Shown here: positions 34,115-42,883 of the stretch, one piece after another
How the letters are laid out: each line of letters begins with the position of its first letter
Position numbering within the stretch: the stretch's first letter is position 1
NCBI GenBank assembly: GCA_015222755.1
Contig: JADFVX010000064.1
Location: 1-55,104 of the forward strand
Reading direction: 5' to 3'
Source of the DNA: Pseudomonadota bacterium
GTDB taxonomy: Bacteria; Desulfobacterota; JADFVX01
DNA length: 55,104 nucleotides
Notes under the pieces: model-generated
What the model saw: the letters and a program-made list of their open reading frames with translations, nothing else
Database searches by the model: none
Told to the model about the DNA's origin: nothing
Program-made: the position numbers and the translations under genes

Positions 34115-34172
34115 CTCAAGCTCTAAGGGCATAAAGTTCCACTTTCTGAGCTTGAGAAGATTAGTGGAACTT
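34115..34172 (-). other. Interleaved inverted repeats in the ABC-F 3' untranslated region
   Basis: CTCAAGCTC (34115-34123) pairs with GAGCTTGAG (34148-34156), and AAGTTCCACT (34134-34143) pairs with AGTGGAACTT (34163-34172). The arms alternate 1-2-1'-2', the order of an H-type pseudoknot or of two mutually exclusive hairpins. It lies between the stop codon and the terminator. Confidence 0.5.
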
Positions 34173-34212
34173 ATACCCGGCAGGTGTATAAATTCCAATT
34201 GTTTTTTTAAAG

Positions 34213-35991
34213 CTACTTCTCTGATGCCTCTTTGATGGCCTCCAGTTCCTCCCACCTTTTATAGGACCTGGCAAGTGTCTCTTCTGTCTCTTCCGCTTCA
34301 GCATTAAGCTCGGCGACCTTCCCGCTTTGCTGGTATATCGCAGGGTCGGCCATTAGCTTATAGAGCTCCTCTTTTTTTGCATCAAGGGTCTCGATCTGCC
34401 CGGGCAGTTCATCGAGTTCTGTTTTTTCCTTAAAGCTCAGCTTACGGGGCTTCTTATTTTGCTGGCCGGACTTTGCACCCGCTTTCGCCTTTGTCTTGCC
34501 CTTTGCCTTCCGCTGCCTCAGCCAGTCATCGTAACCGCCGATATACTCTTCCACCCTCTCTTCACCTTCAAATACCAGGGTGCTGGTGACTATATCGTTG
34601 ATAAAGCTGCGGTCGTGGCTTACCAGGAGCAGAGTCCCGGTGTAATCTATGAGCAGTTCTTCCAGCAGGTCCAAAGTCTCCATGTCGAGGTCGTTGGTAG
34701 GTTCGTCCATGACTATCATGTTGGAGGGCTTTGTAAAGAGTTTGGCGAGAAGAAGCCTGTTGCGCTCTCCGCCGGAAAGCACCTTTACGGGGCTTCTCGC
34801 CCTGTCGGGGGTAAAGAGGAAGTCCTGCAGGTAGCCTATTATATGTTTAGGCTTGCCGTTGATGATGACCTGATCGTTACCTTCACCCACGTTTTCCTGC
34901 ACCGTCTTGTCCTCGTCAAGCTGCGAACGGAGCTGGTCGAAGTATGCTATGTCGAGCCTGGTTCCCAGCTTAACTTCCCCTGAGAGCGGCTCTAGCTGGC
35001 CCAGCAGGGTCTTTAAGAGTGTCGTCTTTCCCGCACCGTTTGGGCCTATGATGCCTATCTTGTCGCCGCGCATGATAAGCGTTGAAAGATCGCGGGCCAC
35101 TACCTTGTCTCCGTAACCGCAGGTGACACCTTCCGCCTCGACGACAATCCTGCCGGACTTCCTTGCATCCTGGAGCTTCATGCTTACGCTGCCCGTCTGT
35201 GTGCGCCGTGCCTGTTGCTCCTCGCGCATCTTTTTAAGTGCCCTGACGCGTCCCTCGTTGCGGGTACGCCTTGCCTTTATCCCCTTTCTTATCCAGACCT
35301 CCTCTTCGGCAAGTTTTTTGTCGAAGCGGGAATTCTGGCTCTCCTCGGCCTCAAGCATGGCGTCTCTGCGCTCCAGATAGGAGGGGTAGTCACAGTCCCA
35401 GTTTATCAGCCTGCCCCTGTCGAGTTCTACGATACGTGTTGCCAGCCGCTGGAGGAAGGCCCTGTCATGGGTGATAAATAGTAGAGTGCTGCCGTAGCGG
35501 ATGAGGAAATCTTCCAGCCATAGGATGGAGTCGATATCGAGGTGGTTTGTCGGTTCATCGAGGAGCAGGAGGTGAGGTTCGGTGACAAGCCCACGGGCAA
35601 GCAGCACCCGGCGCTTCAGCCCTGCCGAGAGATTGGCAAAGGGGGCGTCTCCATCGAGAGACATCCTGGAGAGCAATTTTTCTATGCGCTGTTGGTCTTC
35701 CCAGTTGTACTCTTCATCCAGTGCTTCGGCGATTACCTCCGAGACGCTGCCCTCCAGTCCCTTTGGCACTTCCTGGGACAGGGAGGCGACGCGCAGCCCC
35801 TGCTGGCGGACTATCTCACCTCCATCGGGTACGAGCAGTCCCTCGACCAGCTTGAGGAGTGTAGATTTGCCGGCACCGTTACGGCCGAGTATGCAGACGC
35901 GCTCCCCCTCTTCGATTTGAAGCGTTGTCCCGTCGAGTAGTGGTGCCCCGCCGAAGCCGAGGCGGATATCTTGCAGACTGATAAGTGCCAT
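34213..35991 (-). CDS. uup: ABC-F family ATPase (Uup-like)
   Basis: A 592-residue cytoplasmic protein with two ABC domains and no membrane region. Domain 1: Walker A GRNGAGKST, signature NLSAGLKRR, Walker B LLLLDEPTNHLD. Domain 2: GPNGAGKTT, LSGGERNR, MIVMDEPTNDLD. A Lys/Ala-rich linker and a C-terminal coiled coil (about 510-592) follow. That tail and the linker fit Uup, a ribosome-associated translation and transposon-excision-affecting factor, rather than EttA. The last 58 codons and the terminator are duplicated at 28913-29282. Confidence 0.88.
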   Translation of the reverse strand: MALISLQDIRLGFGGAPLLDGTTLQIEEGERVCILGRNGAGKSTLLKLVEGLLVPDGGEIVRQQGLRVASLSQEVPKGLEGSVSEVIAEALDEEYNWEDQQRIEKLLSRMSLDGDAPFANLSAGLKRRVLLARGLVTEPHLLLLDEPTNHLDIDSILWLEDFLIRYGSTLLFITHDRAFLQRLATRIVELDRGRLINWDCDYPSYLERRDAMLEAEESQNSRFDKKLAEEEVWIRKGIKARRTRNEGRVRALKKMREEQQARRTQTGSVSMKLQDARKSGRIVVEAEGVTCGYGDKVVARDLSTLIMRGDKIGIIGPNGAGKTTLLKTLLGQLEPLSGEVKLGTRLDIAYFDQLRSQLDEDKTVQENVGEGNDQVIINGKPKHIIGYLQDFLFTPDRARSPVKVLSGGERNRLLLAKLFTKPSNMIVMDEPTNDLDMETLDLLEELLIDYTGTLLLVSHDRSFINDIVTSTLVFEGEERVEEYIGGYDDWLRQRKAKGKTKAKAGAKSGQQNKKPRKLSFKEKTELDELPGQIETLDAKKEELYKLMADPAIYQQSGKVAELNAEAEETEETLARSYKRWEELEAIKEASEK

Positions 35992-36066
35992 TAATTTTCT
36001 CTCATAAAAAGTGTAGTGGAACTAAACACCTGGTTTGTAAGGGGCTTGTATAATATAGATTTAAGG

Positions 36067-37053
36067 CTATGATGCGACTGCCTGGCAGCGACCCTTGTCC
36101 TTTGCCTTGTAAAGCCTCTGATCGGCAATATCGACAAGATCGCTCCAAGTGGCATTTGCCTTTTCTTCAATCTCACAGCAGTTTCCGATACCTATACTTA
36201 TGGTGAGTACCTTAAAAGAGCTTTTTTCGTGAGGGATTTTAAGTGACTGAACATCTTTAACAATCTCTCCCGCTTTTAAGGCCGTATCCTTAAGCCCTGT
36301 TTCAGGCATCAGAAGCAGGAATTCCTCTCCCCCATAACGGTAGAGCCTGTCTGCCTCGCGTATGATAAATTCTATGCGATTGGCCACTTTTTTCAGCACG
36401 TCATCTCCTGCAAGGTGACCGTAATGATCATTGTAATTTTTAAAATAGTCTATATCGATGAGCATTACCGAATAGTGAAACTGGTAGCGCGTGGCTGAAG
36501 CGTGAGTATGTTGCAGATCCACTTCCATTGCCCTGCGATTGCCGATACCAAGTAGTGCATCTTCCATTGATAGAGCCTTCAACTCTTTGTTTGCCCGGAT
36601 TAATTCCCGGGTTCGCTCATCTATAGATGTTTCTACTATCTCCCGTTGATGTTCGTAGAGATTGAAGTGAGCTTTTACAAGGTCGGACTGTGTGACAATC
36701 CCGACAATCCTGCCGTCGGGATTAATAACCGGAAGGTGGCGCACTTTTTCTGCCCTGGCTACAACCAGGGCCTCAAAAAGGGTATCGCTTTCGTTAACTG
36801 TAACAGGTGGGCTTGACATCACATCTGAAATTATTGTGGTAGCTGGTGAAATAGGTGGGCTATGATCGGCCATCAGTTTTACAATGTCCCGCTCTGTGAG
36901 GATCCCCACCGGTTTCTCTTCTTCACTGATTACGATACATGAAAAGCGCTTGTCCCGCATGATTAGTAGAGCTTTCCCCAAGGTCTCGCCAGGGGCAACG
37001 CAGTAAACCTTTTTGGTCATAAGGTTTTGAATGCCGGTAGATATATTTTTCAT
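36067..37053 (-). CDS. Diguanylate cyclase with paired CBS domains
   Basis: A 328-residue cytoplasmic protein; ATG 37053 with AAGGGG is preferred to an ATG at 37077. Two CBS motifs (about 5-125; LMTKKVYCVAPGETLGKALLIM, VMSSPPVTVNESDTLFEAL and HLPVINPDGRIVGIVTQSDLVK) form a nucleotide-binding module. A short helix joins it to a GGDEF domain (about 160-325) with an intact active site GGEEF and an inhibitory-site RxxD (READ) five residues before it. It should make c-di-GMP under control of an adenine nucleotide bound by the CBS pair (inference), with product inhibition. Confidence 0.9.
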   Translation of the reverse strand: MKNISTGIQNLMTKKVYCVAPGETLGKALLIMRDKRFSCIVISEEEKPVGILTERDIVKLMADHSPPISPATTIISDVMSSPPVTVNESDTLFEALVVARAEKVRHLPVINPDGRIVGIVTQSDLVKAHFNLYEHQREIVETSIDERTRELIRANKELKALSMEDALLGIGNRRAMEVDLQHTHASATRYQFHYSVMLIDIDYFKNYNDHYGHLAGDDVLKKVANRIEFIIREADRLYRYGGEEFLLLMPETGLKDTALKAGEIVKDVQSLKIPHEKSSFKVLTISIGIGNCCEIEEKANATWSDLVDIADQRLYKAKDKGRCQAVAS

Positions 37054-37199
37054 GAAGGCCCCTTGAGATAAAGACATGAATTATATCATATTTCAAGGGG
37101 TGTTGCTAGGCAGGTGCAGGCCATCTCGTCCAAAATTTTTTGACGGGGGAGAGGGAACTAAGGCCATTTAGTTACAAAACAAAGATTAGAACTCTTGCT

Positions 37200-37535
37200 T
37201 TAATCAAGGGCGCACTCTTCGCAGAAAAACTCATCTGGTGATTCGGTCAGGCGTTCCATGGCAATGGGTTTTGCGCAGTCAACGCAGATACCATAATCAG
37301 GGGCATCGATACGTTTAACGGTGGCTTCAAGGCGCGGTATCCTTGCAATGGCAGCCCTCATCTCCGCCTCGCAGCGCCTTTTGTAGTCCAGAGACTCACG
37401 GCGTGTAGCGCTGTCCATCTCGCTGTCAGGCGGTATCTGGCCTACTGAAAACTCCAGTGCAGAAATCCTTTCCTGCAGCGCCTCAAGCTCTGCGAGGGTT
37501 TTTTGTTTCAGGCTTTTTCTTTCATCATCCGTCAT
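37200..37535 (-). CDS. TraR/DksA family zinc-finger protein
   Basis: A 111-residue protein with an N-terminal coiled-coil region (KTLAELEALQERISALEFS, then YKRRCEAEMRAAIARIPRLEA) and a C-terminal four-cysteine zinc finger CVDC-N17-CEEC. This is the layout of DksA-like proteins that insert into the RNA polymerase secondary channel and, with ppGpp, alter promoter choice. The coiled-coil tip Asp-Ala pair of true DksA is not obvious, so a general TraR/DksA-family label is safer. It lies 73 bp after the helicase gene's upstream neighbour on the same strand. Confidence 0.82.
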   Translation of the reverse strand: MTDDERKSLKQKTLAELEALQERISALEFSVGQIPPDSEMDSATRRESLDYKRRCEAEMRAAIARIPRLEATVKRIDAPDYGICVDCAKPIAMERLTESPDEFFCEECALD

Positions 37536-37608
37536 TTTCTATCAACTATATCCTTTGTTTTTTATAGTACTCTGTTTTTGTATAGTTTGTGCCAAAAAAG
37601 TAGCCGTC

Positions 37609-39792
37609 TTATATTTTTTCCAGGTTGGCGTATTTAAGGACCAGGTTTTTCAGCCCGATCCTCGGGAAATATACAGAGACCTTGGCCTTGTCGCCTGTCC
37701 CTTCTCCCCCACGAACCACTCCTTCGGCAAATGTGGGATGGCGCACCTTGTCGCCTTTGTTATAGCCTCCTGCCGCTTCCCCCCTTGCGGCACCCGACTC
37801 ATCAAAACCTGCTCCCGCCAGACCGCCTTTGACAGTCTTATTTTCCTGGAAGGATACAGCTGTCTTATTGCTGAATATGGGAGCAAAGTCGGGCACGATG
37901 TTCAGGTTTTTAGTCAATCCTTCCGGAATGTCACTCAGGTAGCGTGAGGGGAGGTTGTGCTGGTCTGATCCGAATACGCGCCGCCTGTCGGCATGGCTCA
38001 GGTAAAGCCGCTCCATCGCCCTAGTCATCCCTACATAGCAGAGCCGCCTCTCCTCTTCCAGCCCTTCAGGGTCGTCCTTAGAGCGGCTGTGGGGGAAGAG
38101 GTTCTCCTCCATGCCTGCCATGAAGACTACTGGAAACTCAAGCCCCTTAGCACCGTGAAGAGTCATAAGCGTGAGTCGCTCCTCCTGGTCATCAAGCTTG
38201 TCCGCCTCGCTCATCAGCACGGCCCTTTCAAGAAATGCCTCTATGCTGAAGTCCTCCTCCTCGCCTGCTTGCTCCCGAATGGCCTCTTCAAGCTCTTCAA
38301 GGTTTTCAATGCGGCTTCTGTTCTCGATAGTTTTTTCTTCCTTAAGTTTTTTCAGATAGCCGCTTTTTTCTATCACCTTCTCAAGCAGTCCTACGGGGTC
38401 AAGCTCGTCTTTGAGGGAGATAAGTTCTTCCATCATGGCCCGGAAGGCGACTACTTTTTTATTATTCTCTTCCCTCTCTACGGCCCGATAGATAGAAAAG
38501 CCATTGGTTATGGCACTCTCCTCCAGCTCCTCTATGGTTTTCTTCCCTATGCCCCTTGGCGGGGTGTTGATTATCCTCTTCATTGCCACAGTATCATCGG
38601 GATTTATGATGACACGGAGGTAGCCCAGAATATCCTTGACCTCCATACGGTCGTAGAACTTCATGCCTCCGACAACGGTGTAGCTTATACCCCGCTTTAC
38701 CAGTTCGTCCTCTATGACCCTCGACTGGGAGTTGGTGCGATAGAATATGGCAAAGTCCTTAAGTCCCCTGTTCTCTGTCTGGTGGAGGGAGCTTATCTCA
38801 TCGATGATGAAACGGGCCTCTTCATATTCATTGCCAGTACGGCATATAGTCAGCGGCTCTCCCTCACTCCCCTCGGTCCATAGTTCCTTGCCTTTTCTGC
38901 CCAGATTTTTTTCCACAACGGCGCCTGCAGCAGAGAGTATCCGCTGTGTGGAGCGGTAGTTCTGTTCCAGCCTTACAATGTGTGCACCGGGGAAATCCCG
39001 CTCGAAATCAAGGATGTTCTGGATGTCGGCACCACGCCAGCGATATATAGACTGGTCGTCATCGCCGACGACGGTTATATTCATGGTCTTTCCGGCCAGC
39101 AGTTTGATCAGCTGGTACTGCACGGGGTTTGTGTCCTGGTATTCATCTACGAGTAGGTATCGCCATTTTTCACGGTATGTCTCCAGCAGGTCGGGGCATT
39201 CATTGAAGAGGCGGACTGTGAGATAGATGAGATCGCCAAAGTCGAGGGCATTACCCTCCTTAAGGAGCTTGCCATATGACTCTACGACGGTGACGATTTT
39301 TTCCTTGAAAAACCCGAAGGATGTGCGGGCCGAATCGACAGGGGGCACTCCCCTGTTTTTCGCATCGTTTATTATGGATTGTATCCGCTTAGGGTTGATG
39401 GCCTTTTCATCCAGGCCTTCCCGGTCCAGTATTGTCTTGATAGCAGAAATCTGGTCACGATCATCGTATATGGCAAAGCTGGAGCTGTAGCCGATGCGGT
39501 CTATATGCCGTCGCAGAATGGCGGCACAGATGGCGTGGAAGGTTCCGACGGAGAGCTCAGCGCCGCCGCTTCCAAGGAGTTCCTTTATCCTCTCTCGCAT
39601 CTCCCCTGCCGCCCTGTTGGTAAAGGTAACGGCCATGATGTTCCAGGGGCTGACCTCCTTTTTTTCGATTAGGTAGGCTACGCGATAAGTAATTACCCGT
39701 GTCTTGCCGCTTCCTGCCCCGGCAAGTATGAGCAGGGGGCCATCACCGTATGTTGCAGCCTCGTATTGTTTTTCGTTGAGAGAATCTATCAT
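37609..39792 (-). CDS. uvrD: UvrD/PcrA-type DNA helicase
   Basis: A 727-residue superfamily 1A helicase with all motifs: LAGAGSGKTRVI (I), AVTFTNRAAGEM (Ia), LLVDEYQDTN (II), VGDDDQSIYRWRGAD (III), RLEQNYRSTQRIL (IV), TLMTLHGAKGLEFPVVFMAG (V) and EEERRLCYVGMTRA (VI). The C-terminus carries a Tudor-like module (GDKVRHPTFAEGVVRGGEG) that in PcrA/UvrD contacts RNA polymerase. It unwinds DNA 3' to 5' in nucleotide-excision and mismatch repair. It starts 3 bp after the GT2 gene stop. Confidence 0.93.
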   Translation of the reverse strand: MIDSLNEKQYEAATYGDGPLLILAGAGSGKTRVITYRVAYLIEKKEVSPWNIMAVTFTNRAAGEMRERIKELLGSGGAELSVGTFHAICAAILRRHIDRIGYSSSFAIYDDRDQISAIKTILDREGLDEKAINPKRIQSIINDAKNRGVPPVDSARTSFGFFKEKIVTVVESYGKLLKEGNALDFGDLIYLTVRLFNECPDLLETYREKWRYLLVDEYQDTNPVQYQLIKLLAGKTMNITVVGDDDQSIYRWRGADIQNILDFERDFPGAHIVRLEQNYRSTQRILSAAGAVVEKNLGRKGKELWTEGSEGEPLTICRTGNEYEEARFIIDEISSLHQTENRGLKDFAIFYRTNSQSRVIEDELVKRGISYTVVGGMKFYDRMEVKDILGYLRVIINPDDTVAMKRIINTPPRGIGKKTIEELEESAITNGFSIYRAVEREENNKKVVAFRAMMEELISLKDELDPVGLLEKVIEKSGYLKKLKEEKTIENRSRIENLEELEEAIREQAGEEEDFSIEAFLERAVLMSEADKLDDQEERLTLMTLHGAKGLEFPVVFMAGMEENLFPHSRSKDDPEGLEEERRLCYVGMTRAMERLYLSHADRRRVFGSDQHNLPSRYLSDIPEGLTKNLNIVPDFAPIFSNKTAVSFQENKTVKGGLAGAGFDESGAARGEAAGGYNKGDKVRHPTFAEGVVRGGEGTGDKAKVSVYFPRIGLKNLVLKYANLEKI

Positions 39793-39795
39793 TGT

Positions 39796-40485
39796 TTAGT
39801 CAAAAAGATTGTATCTGAGTATGCAGTATAGCGCTCTCACCCCATCTTTCCATCCTATTTTTTTCCCCTCTTCATATGTACGGCCTGAATAGGATATCCC
39901 GACTTCATAAATTCTTAAATGTTTCTTCGCCATTTTTGCTGTTATCTCTGGTTCAATGCCAAAGCGGTTTTCCTTTATTGTGATGCCTTGGATCACTTCT
40001 CTTCGAAAGGCTTTGTAACATGTCTCCATATCCGTCAGATTCAGATTGGTAAACATGTTGGACATTAGAGTCAAAAAGCGGTTTCCTATCATGTGCCAGA
40101 AATAGACGACGCGATGCGCATCACCACCCATAAACCTTGAACCGTAAACAACATCAGCCTTACCTTCTATAATTGGCGTAATAAGTTTAAGGTATTCCTC
40201 AGGGTTGTACTCCAGGTCAGCATCCTGTATAACGACTATATCACCGCTGGCACTATGGAAGCCTTCTCTTAGAGCAGCTCCCTTACCGCTATTTTTCTCC
40301 AGGTAAATAACCTTGTCAACCAGCGGCTCAATATCTGTGCGCAGTATTTCCCGCGTTCCGTCTGTAGAACAGTCGTCAACGATAATAATTTCAAATGGCG
40401 TATAAGAGCAATTCCTAACGGCACTTACTACCTCCCTGATGGTTTCTTTCTCATTAAAACAGGGGATGACAACGGATAATCTCAT
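39796..40485 (-). CDS. Family 2 glycosyltransferase, dolichyl/polyprenyl-phosphate mannose synthase-like
   Basis: A 229-residue GT-A fold enzyme with VVIPCFNEKETI, a nucleotide-sugar site VDDCSTDGT, and the metal-binding DADLEYNPEEY. The C-terminal GRTYEEGKKIGWKDG and EPEITAKMAKK are typical of dolichyl-phosphate-mannose-synthase-like enzymes that load a sugar on a polyprenyl phosphate. No membrane anchor domain is present, so it is a soluble or peripheral protein. Three membrane genes upstream on the same strand, one of them GT-C-like, could use the lipid-linked sugar. AAGGAT precedes the ATG. Confidence 0.85.
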   Translation of the reverse strand: MRLSVVIPCFNEKETIREVVSAVRNCSYTPFEIIIVDDCSTDGTREILRTDIEPLVDKVIYLEKNSGKGAALREGFHSASGDIVVIQDADLEYNPEEYLKLITPIIEGKADVVYGSRFMGGDAHRVVYFWHMIGNRFLTLMSNMFTNLNLTDMETCYKAFRREVIQGITIKENRFGIEPEITAKMAKKHLRIYEVGISYSGRTYEEGKKIGWKDGVRALYCILRYNLFD

Positions 40486-40543
40486 TATATGGTATCCTTT
40501 CTTGGCAAAATTAAATTTGATTTAGCTTTAAGAGATCCCGCGG

Positions 40544-40816
40544 CTAAATCTTTGTTTGGGGCTTATCAGAAGTTAAACCTTCTGCAGGGCCTGACAAAAT
40601 ATACAAATAGTTTAAAGTATAGCCTATCGGGCCGAAAAAAAGTGCATATATAAGAAGTTCAATTTCAAATTTATATCTCATTGAGTCTGCGTAAGGTGCC
40701 AATACAGAACCTGCTGTTCCAAAGAAGATAATCGTTAAAAAATAAAGACTCCAGCCTGGGCCGCAGCAAGGGCTTAAATAAAAGGCTTCTTTATAGAAGC
40801 CTTTTTGAAAGGCCAT
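40544..40816 (-). CDS. Small membrane protein, unknown function
   Basis: A 90-residue protein from ATG 40816; a TTG at 40831 is possible. Two hydrophobic segments (about 20-40 and 50-72) flank a short loop (APYADSMRYKFE). The N-terminus has two adjacent cysteines (SPCCGPGW). It overlaps the end of the GT-C-like gene by about 26 bp, so it belongs to that operon. No family is recognised; a small subunit of the membrane glycosylation system is possible. Confidence 0.5.
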   Translation of the reverse strand: MAFQKGFYKEAFYLSPCCGPGWSLYFLTIIFFGTAGSVLAPYADSMRYKFEIELLIYALFFGPIGYTLNYLYILSGPAEGLTSDKPQTKI

Positions 40817-42221
40817 TTTGATATTTTTCAATAGGATTTAAATTCTTTGCCGCAATTAATGTGACAATGTAATACATCATGGGAATAAAGATTAAAATAT
40901 TACGATTAACAGCCATTAAATTCATGGTATATAAATAATTCCCGGAAGTAATATAGGTGACCAGAAACAATCCCATAATAAAAAATAGCGTTGTAACGAG
41001 ATATTTGATATTAGATCCTAAAACTATTTTCACGCTAAGCAGTAAGGTTGAGAAAAAGAAAAAGAAGATAATATTGAAATTCGCTGAGTACATAATTTGA
41101 TCCCACATTACAGGGAGTACCTCAAAATGTAGTCCCGACTTCAAAAAACCTTCTCCTCGTTCTGAAGCAATATTATTTGCAAATAAAAAAGTATGCCATG
41201 GGATTGCAATGACAAATATTGGGACTATGAATGCGAACAAGCTCCTGAGGGCTAGTTTTTTGAGCAATAAAAATATTACGATAGTGCCTGAAAAAGCTAT
41301 TACAAGGAAAACCCCTTCCAGTTTTGTCCACATACCCAAACCTATATACGCACCTAAAATGAATAACAATTTACGAGCATTGCGCTTTTCACCTATAGCA
41401 ATATTCATGTATCTTCCCAAAATTATTGTAGATACCAAAGTGTAATAGCTTAAAGGAAGGTCTGCGTAGGCAGTGATTGAGTGATAGCTTAGAAGGGGAA
41501 CACTTGATAAAAAGAAAGTTGCCAGGATGGCAGCAAATAAGGACACCTCTCTTTTAAGTGCAGAGTATATAAGGCAAAGAATACTGATAAAAAACACAAC
41601 ATTCCATAGCTTAACAAACACATCGTTAAACTCTCCCACACAAAGAGAAAACCATACCTGCATCAAAGGTAGGTGTAGAGGGTAAGACAAAAAGGTCCTG
41701 TATCCCCTGCCAAAGAAAAATTCATTGGAATCTTCAAGAGCCAAGCCTTTTTCATAGAAAAAAAACTTTGCCCCTAAGCTCCAGTTCATCATGCTGTCAG
41801 GGGCGTGTACGGGCCAGATAAAACTCTGATGAATTATGAAGAAAAGCCTTAGAACAAGCCATGAAATAAAGAATAAAGAAAGAAGTTTTTCCATTTTTGA
41901 AAGATGCTTGAAGCTATTTGCTAGAGCCGGTTGTCTTAAACGGAGCACCTGGCGTAAAGGCATGTTGTCTTTATAGATTAAGTAAGCAAATAAGATGATC
42001 AGTGAAAACGGAATAAGTGAAACTCCCAACAAGTTAAATTCAATCCCCAAAATACCAAGAAGAAACATTGCGAAGCTTGTAATACCTATTCCAAGCCCAA
42101 ATCCAAGGGATAGTCTTTCCAAAAAAGACTGCTCATCATCAAAGCTGTAAAAATAAGAGATAAATAAAAACCCCGCGAAGGTAGGCAGTAAGACAGCATA
42201 TGAAATTTTAAGAAATATCAT
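40791..42221 (-). CDS. Polytopic membrane protein, GT-C glycosyltransferase-like
   Basis: A 476-residue protein with about eleven to twelve membrane helices. After helix 3 or 4, WPVHAPDSMMNWSLGAKFFF and then YPLHLPLMQVW resemble the first extracytoplasmic loop of ArnT/PMT-type GT-C enzymes, where a conserved acidic residue takes part in transfer from a polyprenyl-phosphate sugar. It is shorter than most GT-C enzymes and lacks a recognisable C-terminal domain. With the polyprenyl-phosphate sugar synthase downstream it suggests a lipid-carrier-linked sugar transfer. The start overlaps the previous gene by 4 bp (ATGA). Confidence 0.65.
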   Translation of the reverse strand: MIFLKISYAVLLPTFAGFLFISYFYSFDDEQSFLERLSLGFGLGIGITSFAMFLLGILGIEFNLLGVSLIPFSLIILFAYLIYKDNMPLRQVLRLRQPALANSFKHLSKMEKLLSLFFISWLVLRLFFIIHQSFIWPVHAPDSMMNWSLGAKFFFYEKGLALEDSNEFFFGRGYRTFLSYPLHLPLMQVWFSLCVGEFNDVFVKLWNVVFFISILCLIYSALKREVSLFAAILATFFLSSVPLLSYHSITAYADLPLSYYTLVSTIILGRYMNIAIGEKRNARKLLFILGAYIGLGMWTKLEGVFLVIAFSGTIVIFLLLKKLALRSLFAFIVPIFVIAIPWHTFLFANNIASERGEGFLKSGLHFEVLPVMWDQIMYSANFNIIFFFFFSTLLLSVKIVLGSNIKYLVTTLFFIMGLFLVTYITSGNYLYTMNLMAVNRNILIFIPMMYYIVTLIAAKNLNPIEKYQNGLSKRLL

Positions 42222-42850
42222 TTGTTTTCCTGTAGTGTTTTATACAGGGTTATATTGTTACCGTATGATGCTATTTGCCTTACTTCCTCTCCGATTACTT
42301 TGCCGTTAAGGCTTAGAGTTTTTTTGTCGGGAGTAAGCAGTATCTCTCCGGCTTTATATACAAAAATATAATTCCCTGAAAGGGACTCAGGAGTAGAGAC
42401 CTTCCTTGGCAAGTAATAATATTTTAACCTATACCAGTAATGAATATAATCATTACCTATATAAAGCCTTAACTTATCTTCAGGGGGGATTTTTTCTTTT
42501 AGCAATTTGGATAAAGAGTATGGCACTTTAGCATCAAAAGCGTAGGTCTTTTCTTCAAAGCTTTTGTTTGATAAAAGCTTAACATCTCTTTGCCATTGCT
42601 TAAACCAACTGTAATCCATTCTGGCAGAAAATAGAGTTCCTGCAATTAAACAAGAAAAAATAAGGGATTTTGCGATTGAGTGAAGTTGTATCGATCTTGA
42701 TTTAATAAGGTGGCCAATCATAAAAAACGCAGCTACTACATAAAGTATTTTTATGAATGATATTTTACCTACAAGGGGTGTATCAATAAAATTGACTGTA
42801 GTAGAATATATATAGCTTACCTGCCAGAATTGATCCCATATCGCCTGCAT
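42218..42850 (-). CDS. Membrane-anchored protein of unknown function
   Basis: A 210-residue protein from ATG 42850. Two membrane helices (about 25-45 and 58-78) are followed by a ~130-residue extracytoplasmic region (SKLLKEKIPPEDKLRLYIGNDYIHYW, then a short beta segment ending LYKTLQENK). The 'reading' of dihydroxy nucleotide position in this tail resembles the soluble tail found after GT-C helices in other systems, so together with the next gene it may form a split GT-C enzyme. That idea is inference; no direct family match is claimed. Confidence 0.5.
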   Translation of the reverse strand: MQAIWDQFWQVSYIYSTTVNFIDTPLVGKISFIKILYVVAAFFMIGHLIKSRSIQLHSIAKSLIFSCLIAGTLFSARMDYSWFKQWQRDVKLLSNKSFEEKTYAFDAKVPYSLSKLLKEKIPPEDKLRLYIGNDYIHYWYRLKYYYLPRKVSTPESLSGNYIFVYKAGEILLTPDKKTLSLNGKVIGEEVRQIASYGNNITLYKTLQENK

Positions 42851-42883
42851 AAATCCACTCAACTGTATAATTTGTCTAAAAAA

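Larger units (their letters stand above)
33772..34212. other. Intergenic region: cassette promoter side, ABC-F terminator and inverted repeats
   Basis: Between the TPR/barrel gene and the ABC-F gene, both on the minus strand. It contains the ABC-F terminator (34044-34084), interleaved inverted repeats (34115-34172) and, between 33772 and 34040, the presumed promoter of the cassette, for which no clear -10/-35 pair stands out. A plus-strand frame across it is rejected because it runs through the terminator. Confidence 0.6.

Noticed and set aside
33795..34235. A 146-codon plus-strand frame between the cassette and the ABC-F gene
   Set aside because: It runs through the ABC-F terminator and inverted repeats and into the ABC-F coding end; composition is not protein-like.
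37993..38883. A 296-codon open frame on the plus strand
   Set aside because: It lies fully antisense to the helicase gene, whose motifs are all intact, and has no ribosome site or recognisable domain.
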